From JBNGDW01 sp049975325 (GTDB lineage Bacteria; Cloacimonadota; Cloacimonadia; JGIOTU-2; JBNGDW01): a stretch of 22,952 nucleotides of DNA. The notes beneath the pieces were generated by a model. That model made no database searches and was not told the origin of the DNA. It saw only the letters and a list, made by a program, of their open reading frames with translations. Below, piece by piece: positions 8,302 through 15,658 of the stretch. The DNA lies in contig JBNGDW010000017.1 in assembly GCA_049975325.1 (NCBI GenBank), positions 1 through 22,952 of the forward strand, read 5' to 3'. How positions within the stretch are numbered: the first letter of the stretch is position 1; each line of letters begins with the position of its first letter. The position numbers were made by a program, and so were the translations under genes.

Positions 8302-8804
8302 TGAGAGTAGAAAAAATAAGCCGGATAGTAGTATTCTGCCTTTCATTGCTTGTATGGTTTCTTATTACAGGTGTTCCAACTATATCAGAAGTTATTGCTG
8401 GTCTGATTATTGCATTTTTTGTCTCTCTTCTTACCGGAGAAATGCTTATTGTGACTGAGAGACGATTCCATTTTAATCGCGTGTGGTATACCATTATCTA
8501 TCTGGTAAAATTTGTCTGGGAGATGATCAAGGCAAATTTTCATGTTGCCTATATAGTAATTCATCCTATGCTTCCTATTAAACCGGGTATTGTAAGAGTA
8601 AAGACAAAATTACAGCGAGATTCGGCTCTTACTATGCTTGCAAATTCCATTACTCTAACGCCTGGGACTCTTACAGTAGACATAGATAAAGATAAACAGA
8701 TTTTATATGTACATTGGATTTATGTAAAATCAACAGAAATTGAGGAGTCAACAAAAGAAGTGGGTGGTCGATTTGAGAAATTACTGGAGGTAATTTTCGA
8801 ATGA
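8301..8804 (+). CDS. mrpE: Mrp-type antiporter subunit E (MnhE/MbhA-like)
   Basis: A 167-residue protein with two N-terminal membrane helices followed by a cytoplasmic domain. The segment NSITLTPGTLTVDIDKDKQILYVHWIYV is read here in two parts, ANSITLTPGTLTVD and ILYVHWIYV, both typical of MrpE. The ribosome site GGAGGT precedes the ATG, which overlaps the mrpD stop by one base. The stop overlaps mrpF by four bases. Confidence 0.93.
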   Translation: MRVEKISRIVVFCLSLLVWFLITGVPTISEVIAGLIIAFFVSLLTGEMLIVTERRFHFNRVWYTIIYLVKFVWEMIKANFHVAYIVIHPMLPIKPGIVRVKTKLQRDSALTMLANSITLTPGTLTVDIDKDKQILYVHWIYVKSTEIEESTKEVGGRFEKLLEVIFE

Positions 8805-9142
8805 GAATTATTAGATGGCTTATAGGCTTGATTCTTATTTTGACATTTTTTATTATAAATTTCTTTGTATTTCCCGATATTCCCTTTAACTATAAACTGG
8901 TAAATGTGTTAATGTTCTGCTTTTTATTTGTAATAATCCGTATCGTAAAAGGGCCTACTGTGGCTGATCGTATTGTTGCAATTGATATAACAGGTATTTT
9001 AATCATCGGCATATGCGCCCTATTTGCTATCGCCTTCAATCGCTCTTTCTATATAGATATAGGCATAGCATGGGGATTGCAGAGTTTTATAGGCACACTT
9101 GCCCTTGCAAAGTTTTTGGAAGGGAGGTCTCTCGATGCTTGA
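8801..9142 (+). CDS. mrpF: Mrp-type antiporter subunit F (MnhF/MbhB-like)
   Basis: A 113-residue protein with three membrane helices. The MrpF signature VKGPTVADRIVAIDITG occurs at about residues 49-65. It is a small structural subunit of the Mrp module. The start overlaps mrpE by four bases. The mrpG start lies inside its last codons with an eight-base overlap. Confidence 0.93.
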   Translation: MRIIRWLIGLILILTFFIINFFVFPDIPFNYKLVNVLMFCFLFVIIRIVKGPTVADRIVAIDITGILIIGICALFAIAFNRSFYIDIGIAWGLQSFIGTLALAKFLEGRSLDA

Positions 9143-9485
9143 GCTAACCGTTAATCAGATTATAGGCTATATCTTTATATGCATTGGAATCCTGTTTGAC
9201 TTTTTTGGTGTCTTGGGTCTCGTTAGATTGCCTGATGTTTACAATCGTTTGCAGGCTGCAACAAAATGTGTCACATTTGGTTCTGCCGGTATCCTTATCG
9301 GAGTTCTGATTTATTCAGGATTTACTGCTATAGGATTTAAGGCACTTTTATGTGCAATTTTTATCCTTTTGACATCGCCAGTGTCTGCACATGCCATTGC
9401 TCGAGCTGCTCACAAAGCTGGCTTCAAGCTTGCTGATCAGACTATAATCGATTTGTATAAAGAAGATAAGGAATTGCAGAAATAA
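9135..9485 (+). CDS. mrpG: Mrp-type antiporter subunit G (MnhG/MbhC-like)
   Basis: A 116-residue protein with three membrane helices. It carries GVLGLVRLPDVYNRLQAATK and LLTSPVSAHAIARAA, the standard MrpG/MnhG signatures. I place the start at the ATG at 9135, which has GGGAGGT a few bases upstream and overlaps mrpF by eight bases. A longer frame from a TTG at 9099 would add 12 residues inside mrpF and has no support. This completes an MrpB-G set in canonical order B-C-D-E-F-G. Confidence 0.93.
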   Translation: MLELTVNQIIGYIFICIGILFDFFGVLGLVRLPDVYNRLQAATKCVTFGSAGILIGVLIYSGFTAIGFKALLCAIFILLTSPVSAHAIARAAHKAGFKLADQTIIDLYKEDKELQK

Positions 9486-9497
9486 TTGGATATGAGC

Positions 9498-9527
9498 CCC
9501 GAAATCACACTAAAGCACACGAAAGAA
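9498..9527 (+). repeat. Three degenerate 10-base repeats
   Basis: CCCGAAATCA, CACTAAAGCA and CACGAAAGAA lie head to tail. They share the core C-x-C-[GT]-A-A-A. They sit in the 126-base gap between mrpG and the NuoI-like gene, the only sizeable gap in the second half of the hydrogenase operon. The pattern resembles short dispersed repeats seen in intergenic regions of many environmental genomes, but the family assignment is from memory only. Confidence 0.5.
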
Positions 9528-9548
9528 AACATTATTTTTAATAATGTT
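9528..9548 (+). repeat. Perfect AT-rich inverted repeat
   Basis: AACATTATT is followed by a TTT loop and then AATAATGTT, giving a nine-base-pair stem. It directly follows the 10-base repeats in the mrpG to NuoI-like gap. No T-run follows, so it is not an intrinsic terminator; it may be a protein-binding site or RNA-processing hairpin. Confidence 0.55.
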
Positions 9549-9611
9549 AAAGCAAGAGACTGGCACATTGGTAAAATGTCATTTGCGATTAAAATTTTGT
9601 AGGAGATTAAT

Positions 9612-10223
9612 ATGATTCTACCAAAGATGCGTGAATTGAAAGAAGCATTTACTTCACTCTTTACTCGCCCATATACAAGTAAATTCCCTTTCACAAAAGA
9701 ACCATATGTCCCTGTAGAACAATTTCGGGGGAAGCCAATATATGATGAAGAGAACTGTGTGGGTTGTGGTACCTGTGCGCAGGTTTGTCCCGCGGAAGCA
9801 ATAGATATGATTGATGTGCCAGGAGAAAAGAAACGTATCCTCAAAGTGAGTTATACACACTGTATATTTTGTGGCCAGTGTGAGGGACATTGTATAACAG
9901 GTAATGGCATCAAACTTTCGAATGATTATATTACAGCAACTTTTAGCTCAGATAAAGACGCATCCAATATGCAGATAAAAAAAGAGTTGCTGGTATGCCC
10001 TGTCTGCGGTACAATTATTGGTACTCCTGACCAACTTGATTGGATTATAGAGCGGTTAGGGCCAAAGGCTTATGGACATCCCAATTTACTTGTTCGCATA
10101 CAAAATCGATATAGCAAGATACCAGATTCTAATTTTAAAGGTAAGATGCGACGCGAAGACTACTATAAACTAATGTGTCCAAAATGCCGCCATGAAGTGG
10201 CATTGAAAGATGTTTTCGGATAA
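9612..10223 (+). CDS. Hydrogenase 2x[4Fe-4S] subunit, NuoI/HycF/MbhN-like, with C-terminal CxxC pairs
   Basis: A 203-residue protein with two ferredoxin motifs, CVGCGTCAQVCP (C49, C52, C55, C59) and CIFCGQCEGHCI (C84, C87, C90, C94). These bridge electrons from the HycB-like protein to the small subunit. After residue 125 there is an extension with two CxxC pairs, CPVC (C129, C132) and CPKC (C189, C192). This resembles the tail of E. coli HycF/HyfH and could bind zinc or iron. Archaeal MbhN lacks such a tail as far as I recall. The ribosome site TAGGAG precedes the ATG. The gene lies apart from the other hydrogenase-arm genes, after the Mrp block. Its end overlaps the maturation-protease gene by 14 bases. 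Confidence 0.92.
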   Translation: MILPKMRELKEAFTSLFTRPYTSKFPFTKEPYVPVEQFRGKPIYDEENCVGCGTCAQVCPAEAIDMIDVPGEKKRILKVSYTHCIFCGQCEGHCITGNGIKLSNDYITATFSSDKDASNMQIKKELLVCPVCGTIIGTPDQLDWIIERLGPKAYGHPNLLVRIQNRYSKIPDSNFKGKMRREDYYKLMCPKCRHEVALKDVFG

Positions 10224-10691
10224 TATAAAAAACCTTATACGCATATCTAAAGAGAAAAAAACTCTATTTGTGGGCCTGGGGAATTACCTCCGACATGATG
10301 ATGGAGTTGGATTATACATTGTAGAAAAACTTAGTCAGAAGATCAAAAAAAAAACTTTCATTTCCTCATAGCAGAGACAACGCCAGAAAATCATCTTAAT
10401 TATATTATCCAACTGAATCCTGAATATATTTTTTTTATTGATGCTGCAAAATTTTCAGGAGAGGTTGGTAAGATAAAATTGCTTACGAACCAAGAGATTT
10501 CCTCTTTCTCAACCTCAACCCACACAAGTTCTATACTTTTAATAATCGAATATCTAAAAAAATGTATTGAGGCAGAATATTTTGTTATTGGCATTAAGAT
10601 TAAAGATAGTAGTTTTGGGAAGGGGATTTCCGTAGAAGTTTTAGACAAGGCAAATGAATTTGTTGACTTAATTGTAACACAGCTCTCTTAA
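10210..10691 (+). pseudogene. Hydrogenase maturation protease, HycI/M52 family, interrupted by a frameshift at an A10 run
   Basis: Frame 1 starts at the ATG at 10210 and encodes TLFVGLGNYLRHDDGVGLYI, the N-terminal signature of the HycI/HybD family, then stops at 10369-10371. The C-terminal two thirds continue in another frame from about 10353 to 10691. That part contains LIAETTPENH, FIDAAKFSGEVG and SFSTSTHTSS, all expected of HycI. The predicted metal ligands D31, the Asp of FIDAA and the His of STHT are present when the frames are joined. The break coincides with ten consecutive A at 10345-10354; eleven or eight A would restore one frame. It would cleave the C-terminal tail of the large subunit. 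The case may be a sequencing indel, transcriptional slippage or a real mutation; preserved motifs on both sides argue against old decay. Confidence 0.88.
10345..10354 (+). other. A10 homopolymer at the frameshift site
   Basis: Ten consecutive A lie between ATC and CTTTC. A -1 shift on the A-AAA-AAA slippery context, or one extra A in the transcript, joins the two halves of the maturation protease. Such runs are also where assemblies and long-read data commonly err. Confidence 0.8.
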
Positions 10692-10781
10692 TTTAGGTAT
10701 GTATACGAGAATTCTAACTTCTGTCACTCATAGTGTGCCGAAATTTAAACAGCAGAAAAGCCTAATTATCAGGAGCAAGAC

Positions 10782-10865
10782 ATGGCTCAAGATAAAGATT
10801 CATCAATGAGATCGAGGAAATTTCTCAATTTCATATACCAAACTAATCCGCCAGCTGGCAGATAA
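10782..10865 (+). CDS. Possible 27-residue peptide upstream of hypF
   Basis: The ATG at 10782 follows AGGAG with six-base spacing, which is better than the ribosome site of hypF itself. The peptide begins MAQDKDSSMRSRK and ends in PPAGR, the last codons being the palindromic repeat copy. It is short and unrecognised. It could be a leader peptide or chance. Confidence 0.2.
   Translation: MAQDKDSSMRSRKFLNFIYQTNPPAGR
10847..10862 (+). repeat. Short palindromic repeat, diverged copy 2
   Basis: TCCGCCAGCTGGCAGA differs from the copies at 5434 and 22727 at two positions. One change lies in the loop and one breaks a stem pair, although the inner CCAGCTGG remains self-complementary. Confidence 0.6.
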
Positions 10866-10979
10866 GAATGGTGCACATAAATGAGAATTATTTTTATAGA
10901 TCAGCTTGCGTCTAGGGGAAAACGGAATGGCTCTATTTGCGTGTTCACTTGAGTCACAGTAGAAACTTTTTTCCCAAGT

Positions 10980-13304
10980 ATGGAAATAATCCAGGCAGAA
11001 ATAATCCTCAAAGGCATAGTCCAGGGAGTGGGCTTCCGCCCTTTTGTGAAGCGAACTGCCTTAAAATTCGGATTATATGGATTTGTTGAGAATCGTGAAT
11101 ATGGAGTTCGAATTGTTACGGTTGGATCAAAAGAAAAAATATTAGCTTTCTATAACTATCTGCTGAAAAACTCTCCACCTGTCGCAAAAATCATAGAGCA
11201 TACTCTTAAGTTTAAGGGGAAGGTTACATTTTCAGCCAAGGATTTTCATATTGAACTCAGCAAAAAAAATGGTGAGATCACTGCCCTAATCCCTCCTGAT
11301 ATTGCCACATGTCCCCAATGTTTAAGCGAGATTGATGATCCAGAGGACAGACACTATAATTATCCTTTTACAAATTGTACCAACTGCGGGCCACGTTTTT
11401 CCATAATCAAAGCACTTCCTTACGATCGGAAGAATACCACGATGGACAAGTTCACTATGTGCAGAGATTGTGAGAGGGAATATAATATAGTTGAGGATCG
11501 CCGATTTCATGCTCAACCAAATGCTTGTCCAGCATGTGGACCTCAAGTTAGCCTGTTTAAGAATATAAATGGAGAAATGCACGAAATTGCTGCTAAAAAG
11601 GATGCGATAAATAAGATCATTCAACTCCTCAGATCAGGGGAAATAGTTGCAATAAAGGGATTGGGTGGATATCATCTCGTATGCGATGCACTTAATAAAC
11701 CTGCTGTGGAACGATTACGAATAATAAAAAAGCGACCCTATAAACCTTTTGCACTTATGGCAAATTCTCTCGATACTATAAAAAAGTATTGCAGAGTTTC
11801 TCCTGCAGAAGGGAAAATGCTTACAGGGAGTCAAAAACCAATCGTGTTGCTCGGGAAAAACTCTCCTGATGTGCTCCCTCACATTGCTCTGGGGATAGGT
11901 ACACTAGGGTTTATGCTTCCCTATACGCCGATTCATCATCTGCTTTTTCGTCACTTTACTGTGCTTGTCATGACAAGTGGCAATGTGGCAGAGGAGGCGC
12001 TGGAAAAAGATGATGCCCAGGCATTTTCCCGTTTAAGTTCATTTACAAACTATTTTCTTACCTATAATCGCGAGATATTTAACCGGGTTGATGATTCAAT
12101 AGTTAAATTTGTTGCTCATCAGAATCAGGCTATTATCTTTCGTAAAGCCCGGGGATTTATACCTATCCCCATTAAGATTGCCAATGTGTCTGGTTACCCT
12201 CAGCTATTTGCTGCAGGAAGTGATATGAAAGGGAGCTTTGGACTGCTTAAGAACAATCTTTTTTTAGGAAGTCAATATATGGGAGATATGGAGGTGATTT
12301 CAAATAATGATTTTTATCAGGAAACGCTTCGCTATTTTGAAAAAGTTTTTGAAATAGAGCCCAAAGCCGTTATAGCTGACCTACATCCGAATTATTTTAC
12401 AACACAATTTGCCAAAGAATATGCCAGAGAGCGTGCTATCCCATTTGTTCAGATTCAACATCATATTGCCCATTCCTATAGTGTTATGGCAGAGAAGCAA
12501 CTCACACAGGCAATAGGTGTTTCCTTTGATGGTACTGGGTTTGGTAAGGATGGGAATAGCTGGGGAGGAGAATTCTTTTTATTGGATGGAGCAAAGGTGA
12601 CGAGGGTGGCGCATCTGAGGTATGTTCCGCTGCTTTCTGGGGACTTGGCTGCACGGGAGCCGTGGAGAATGGCTCTTGCGTACCTTTTTGATTCTTCTCC
12701 CCAAAACATTGAAGATTTTTTCACTACACAACAATTTCTGCAAAAGAATGCTCTTTTACATTTGCTGAGGACAGGAAATATACCTGTCCAAACCTCAAGC
12801 GTAGGAAGATTGTTCGATGCTGTGACAAGCCTTCTGGGAGTGACTCATCAAAATACTTATGAAGGTGAGGCTCCAATGCGTTTAGAATCCCTTTTTCGTA
12901 AGATAGAAAATGTCAATCCTTACACCTGGGAGCTGCATAAAAAATCTATTCCCTGGGAAATTGATCTTAGACCAATGATCCGAGAAATTGTTCAAGAATT
13001 ATCTATTGATATTGACAGGGATATCTCGGCAACAAGATTTCATCATACATTAGCAAATATTGTTGAAAAAGTATGCCGGCTAATAAAAGCGGAATTTGGA
13101 ATCAATGCGGTTGTGTGCTCTGGCGGTGTTTTTCAAAATGTTACACTTGTATCATTGGTAAAAAAAACATTGCAACCTTACGGCTTTGATGTATTTTTTA
13201 ACGAACAGGTGCCACCAAATGATGCTGGTGTGGCTTTAGGGCAGATATACGGATATATTTTGGGTTATGGAAAGATAAAAAATATAGAGGTAAATAGGGA
13301 GTAA
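10980..13304 (+). CDS. hypF: Carbamoyltransferase HypF
   Basis: The 774-residue product has every HypF domain in order. The acylphosphatase-like domain has KGIVQGVGFRPFV at 11-23. Zinc fingers have cysteine pairs 111/114, 133/136, 161/164 and 183/186. The YrdC-like domain is at about 205-385, with KGLGGYHLVCDA and KKRPYKPFALM. The Kae1-like domain has HHIAH (494-498), SFDGTGFGKDG (515-525) and CSGGVFQN (713-720). HypF uses carbamoyl phosphate and ATP to carbamoylate the HypE C-terminal cysteine, the first step in making the cyanide ligands of the [NiFe] site. No good ribosome site precedes the ATG at 10980, but the N-terminus aligns well with the family. The next gene begins two bases after its stop. 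Confidence 0.97.
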   Translation: MEIIQAEIILKGIVQGVGFRPFVKRTALKFGLYGFVENREYGVRIVTVGSKEKILAFYNYLLKNSPPVAKIIEHTLKFKGKVTFSAKDFHIELSKKNGEITALIPPDIATCPQCLSEIDDPEDRHYNYPFTNCTNCGPRFSIIKALPYDRKNTTMDKFTMCRDCEREYNIVEDRRFHAQPNACPACGPQVSLFKNINGEMHEIAAKKDAINKIIQLLRSGEIVAIKGLGGYHLVCDALNKPAVERLRIIKKRPYKPFALMANSLDTIKKYCRVSPAEGKMLTGSQKPIVLLGKNSPDVLPHIALGIGTLGFMLPYTPIHHLLFRHFTVLVMTSGNVAEEALEKDDAQAFSRLSSFTNYFLTYNREIFNRVDDSIVKFVAHQNQAIIFRKARGFIPIPIKIANVSGYPQLFAAGSDMKGSFGLLKNNLFLGSQYMGDMEVISNNDFYQETLRYFEKVFEIEPKAVIADLHPNYFTTQFAKEYARERAIPFVQIQHHIAHSYSVMAEKQLTQAIGVSFDGTGFGKDGNSWGGEFFLLDGAKVTRVAHLRYVPLLSGDLAAREPWRMALAYLFDSSPQNIEDFFTTQQFLQKNALLHLLRTGNIPVQTSSVGRLFDAVTSLLGVTHQNTYEGEAPMRLESLFRKIENVNPYTWELHKKSIPWEIDLRPMIREIVQELSIDIDRDISATRFHHTLANIVEKVCRLIKAEFGINAVVCSGGVFQNVTLVSLVKKTLQPYGFDVFFNEQVPPNDAGVALGQIYGYILGYGKIKNIEVNRE

Positions 13305-13306
13305 AA

Positions 13307-14128
13307 ATGAGCCTTTTAGAAAGTCTATATAAAGAATGTATCCATGTGGGGCTACCATCGGAGCATCCCCACAATAAAGAAGGTGTCTTACATTTTATTG
13401 CTAATCTCGCTCTTCGGTCTTCGATTCTTTCTAATGTGAAGGAAGAGGAGATTTTTCAGGCACTCAGTGAACGTGAAAAAATCGGCTCCACTGGTCTGGA
13501 AAGGGGTGTGGCAATTCCACATTGTTCATTGAAGAATATCTCGGATTTTATTGTAGGTATTGTCACCTTACCAGAGGGTATTGATTTTAATTCATTAGAT
13601 GGAGAAAAGACGCATCTTTTTGTATTTATGATTTCTCCTGAAGAAAGGCGTAATGAGCACATTCGGCTTCTTTCTACAATATCTCGTATTATCAGTAACT
13701 CGCGCAATGTTCAAGAGCTGCTTAGTATGAAGAATGTGGATTCACTCTATGAAGCCTTTATTCGCCATATAGATGTAGACTTATCAGCTACCCCCCAAAA
13801 AGAGAAATCCTTGCTTCATATTATTGTTCAAGATGAGGAAAAGTTTAATGAGATATTAACCTTGCTTACCGAAATTGAAGACTGCTCACTTACTGTTGTG
13901 GAGAGCAGGGATGGGGCTGAATACCTCCAGCGTATGCCACTTTTTGCAACCTTTTGGAGCGAAACAAAGCGCGGTTTCAGCAAAACTATTATTGCTATAG
14001 TTAATAATGCTTTTTTAAATGAGATTCTCCGCAGGCTCAATCTCATGATTGAAGAGCAAGAAGATAAAACCGGTATAATGGTAGCAGTGCAAAAGCTTTT
14101 CTATACGGATGGTTCACTTATTGTATAA
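13307..14128 (+). CDS. EIIA(PtsN/fructose)-type PTS domain fused to a PII-like C-terminal domain
   Basis: A 273-residue soluble protein. Residues about 1-155 form an EIIA type 2 domain: REKIGSTGLERGVAIPHCSL carries the phospho-acceptor histidine H72, followed by FVFMISPEERRNEHIRLLS. Residues about 168-273 look like a PII/ACT-like ferredoxin fold (LLHIIVQDEEKFNEILTLL, then IIAIVNNAFLNEILRRLN and a final VAVQKLFYTDGSLIV). The second assignment is by pattern only. No HPr, EI or sugar permease is present, so a regulatory role is likely. It starts two bases after hypF and ends 10 bases before the antiporter gene, so control of that antiporter by phosphorylation or a small ligand is the natural inference. 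Confidence 0.8.
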   Translation: MSLLESLYKECIHVGLPSEHPHNKEGVLHFIANLALRSSILSNVKEEEIFQALSEREKIGSTGLERGVAIPHCSLKNISDFIVGIVTLPEGIDFNSLDGEKTHLFVFMISPEERRNEHIRLLSTISRIISNSRNVQELLSMKNVDSLYEAFIRHIDVDLSATPQKEKSLLHIIVQDEEKFNEILTLLTEIEDCSLTVVESRDGAEYLQRMPLFATFWSETKRGFSKTIIAIVNNAFLNEILRRLNLMIEEQEDKTGIMVAVQKLFYTDGSLIV

Positions 14129-14138
14129 AGGATAGGCT

Positions 14139-15431
14139 ATGAGTACCTTGCAGAGCGTAGTAAGCAACTTTTCTTTGCCCGCGATGCTAATTGTCGGAGT
14201 GATGATCGTCTTGGCATTTTATTTAGGGACAACCGTTCGACATATTCGTCTACCTCTCATCATTGGCTATATGCTGCTGGGTGTTTTGCTTGGTCCCTCC
14301 TTTTTGAATCTTGTTGATGATGCTATGCAGTCATCTCTTGGTTTTTTAACAGATATTGCTCTAGGGTTTGTGGCTCTTAGTATAGGGTTAGAATTACATC
14401 TTGCTTCATTCAAAAGGCAAGGACGGGGCATCGGATATATTATTCTTGCTGAGTCACTTGGAACATTTCTGCTTGTTTTCCTGTTCATATACCTGGTTAC
14501 TGGTAATCTTCCTCTTGCCCTGGTCTTTGGGGCAGTGGCGCCTGCAAGTGCACCTGCAGGAACTATAGCTGTTATTCAGGAATACAAAGCGAAAGGAAGG
14601 CTTACCAAGGCTCTTTATGCTGTTGTAGGTTTTGATGATGGTTTGGCAATAATTATCTTTGGATTTGCTTTTGCAATTGTACGCAATATACTGCAGCAGG
14701 AAGCGGGCCAAGCCGCGGTCAGTGGCTTTATTGCATTTCTGCAGCCATTAATAGAAATACTGCTGAGCTGTGTAGTCGGGCTAGGAATAGGAGCACTTTT
14801 CTGCGTGCTTGCAAGAAAATTAGAAGATGCTACAGATATTTTTGTGCTTACTTTTGGCTTTATACTCACTGTTGGAGGAATATGCCAGGCTTTAGGGATT
14901 TCATTGATTCTTGCAAATATGATATTCGGAATGCTGGTGGTCAATACCCAACCTTATTCATTACTAAGTAAGATAAATGAACGGTTATCTCAAGTAATGC
15001 CCCTTTTGTTTGTGTTGTTCTTTACCTTAGCCGGGACAGGGTTGCATATCGCTGCATTGCTTTCATTAGGGCTTCTGGGTTTGGTTTACATTCTTACCAG
15101 GTCTGCTGGTCTCATTGGAGGAGCACGATTGGGCGCTACTATCGGAAGAGCTGATAACACAATTAAAAAGTATTTAGGATTGGGAATTCTCTCACAGGCT
15201 GGCGTAGCTATCGGACTTTCACTTATTGTAAAGCGAGAGCTTAGCGGTCTGGGAAAAGTTGTTGATACGGTCAGTGGCAGCACAATAACGGTTGGAGATC
15301 AAATAGGAACTACCCTACTTACTGTGATTACTGCTTCAAGTATATTTTTTGAAATTATAGGTCCGATTTTGACCAAAATAGCTCTCTCGCGAGCCGGTGA
15401 AATAAAAACCAATATTCAAAAAACAGAGTGA
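14139..15431 (+). CDS. CPA2-type cation:proton antiporter (Na+/H+ exchanger family)
   Basis: A 430-residue protein with about 12-13 membrane helices. Features include LPLIIGYMLLGVLLGPS near residue 34, VALSIGLELHL near 77, APASAPAGTIAVIQEYKAKG near 132 and VVGFDDGLAIIIFGFAF near 161 with two adjacent aspartates in the ion-binding helix. This is the Na_H_Exchanger fold of Kef/NapA/GerN-type carriers. The protein ends after the last membrane helix, with no TrkA-N (RCK) domain, so regulation may be supplied in trans by the preceding EIIA/PII-like protein. It probably exchanges Na+ or K+ for H+; the ion cannot be told from sequence. It lies inside the hyp cluster; hypC begins six bases after its stop. 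Confidence 0.88.
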   Translation: MSTLQSVVSNFSLPAMLIVGVMIVLAFYLGTTVRHIRLPLIIGYMLLGVLLGPSFLNLVDDAMQSSLGFLTDIALGFVALSIGLELHLASFKRQGRGIGYIILAESLGTFLLVFLFIYLVTGNLPLALVFGAVAPASAPAGTIAVIQEYKAKGRLTKALYAVVGFDDGLAIIIFGFAFAIVRNILQQEAGQAAVSGFIAFLQPLIEILLSCVVGLGIGALFCVLARKLEDATDIFVLTFGFILTVGGICQALGISLILANMIFGMLVVNTQPYSLLSKINERLSQVMPLLFVLFFTLAGTGLHIAALLSLGLLGLVYILTRSAGLIGGARLGATIGRADNTIKKYLGLGILSQAGVAIGLSLIVKRELSGLGKVVDTVSGSTITVGDQIGTTLLTVITASSIFFEIIGPILTKIALSRAGEIKTNIQKTE

Positions 15432-15436
15432 GACTT

Positions 15437-15658
15437 ATGTGTTTAGCAGTTCCATACAAAATAATTTCCATAGATGGTACTAAAGCAATTGCAGATGTTA
15501 TGGGCGTAAAGAAGGAGATTGATATACGGGTCCTGGATGATGTTAAGGTTAATGATTATGTGCTTGTGCATGCTGGCTTTGCCATACAAAGATTGGATCA
15601 GAAAGAAGCTGATATTACCTTGAATCTATTAAGGGAATTAAGTGAAGAATCTGTTTAG
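15437..15658 (+). CDS. hypC: Hydrogenase assembly chaperone HypC
   Basis: A 73-residue protein starting MCLAVP; the Cys that follows the initiator Met is essential in HypC, which fixes the start at 15437. An upstream GTG at 15428 would mask that cysteine and is rejected. HypC binds HypD and the large-subunit precursor and delivers the Fe(CN)2CO unit. Sequence features VLVHAGFAIQRLD and a C-terminal helix are typical. Position 7 is Tyr where many homologues have Gly. The gene overlaps hypD by 17 bases. Confidence 0.95.
   Translation: MCLAVPYKIISIDGTKAIADVMGVKKEIDIRVLDDVKVNDYVLVHAGFAIQRLDQKEADITLNLLRELSEESV

Larger units (their letters stand above)
10692..10979 (+). other. 288-base intergenic region before hypF
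   Basis: The region has no recognised gene. It contains one small frame with a good ribosome site (10782-10865) and the diverged palindrome at 10847-10862. No clear terminator or promoter could be identified. It separates the hydrogenase structural block from the maturation block, so a promoter for hypF would be expected here. Confidence 0.5.

Noticed and set aside
9099..9134. Longer start (TTG) for mrpG
   Set aside because: It lies inside mrpF, lacks a ribosome site, and the ATG at 9135 has GGGAGGT and gives the family's usual N-terminus.
15428..15436. GTG start three codons before the HypC methionine
   Set aside because: HypC needs Cys directly after the initiator Met; only the ATG at 15437 provides it.
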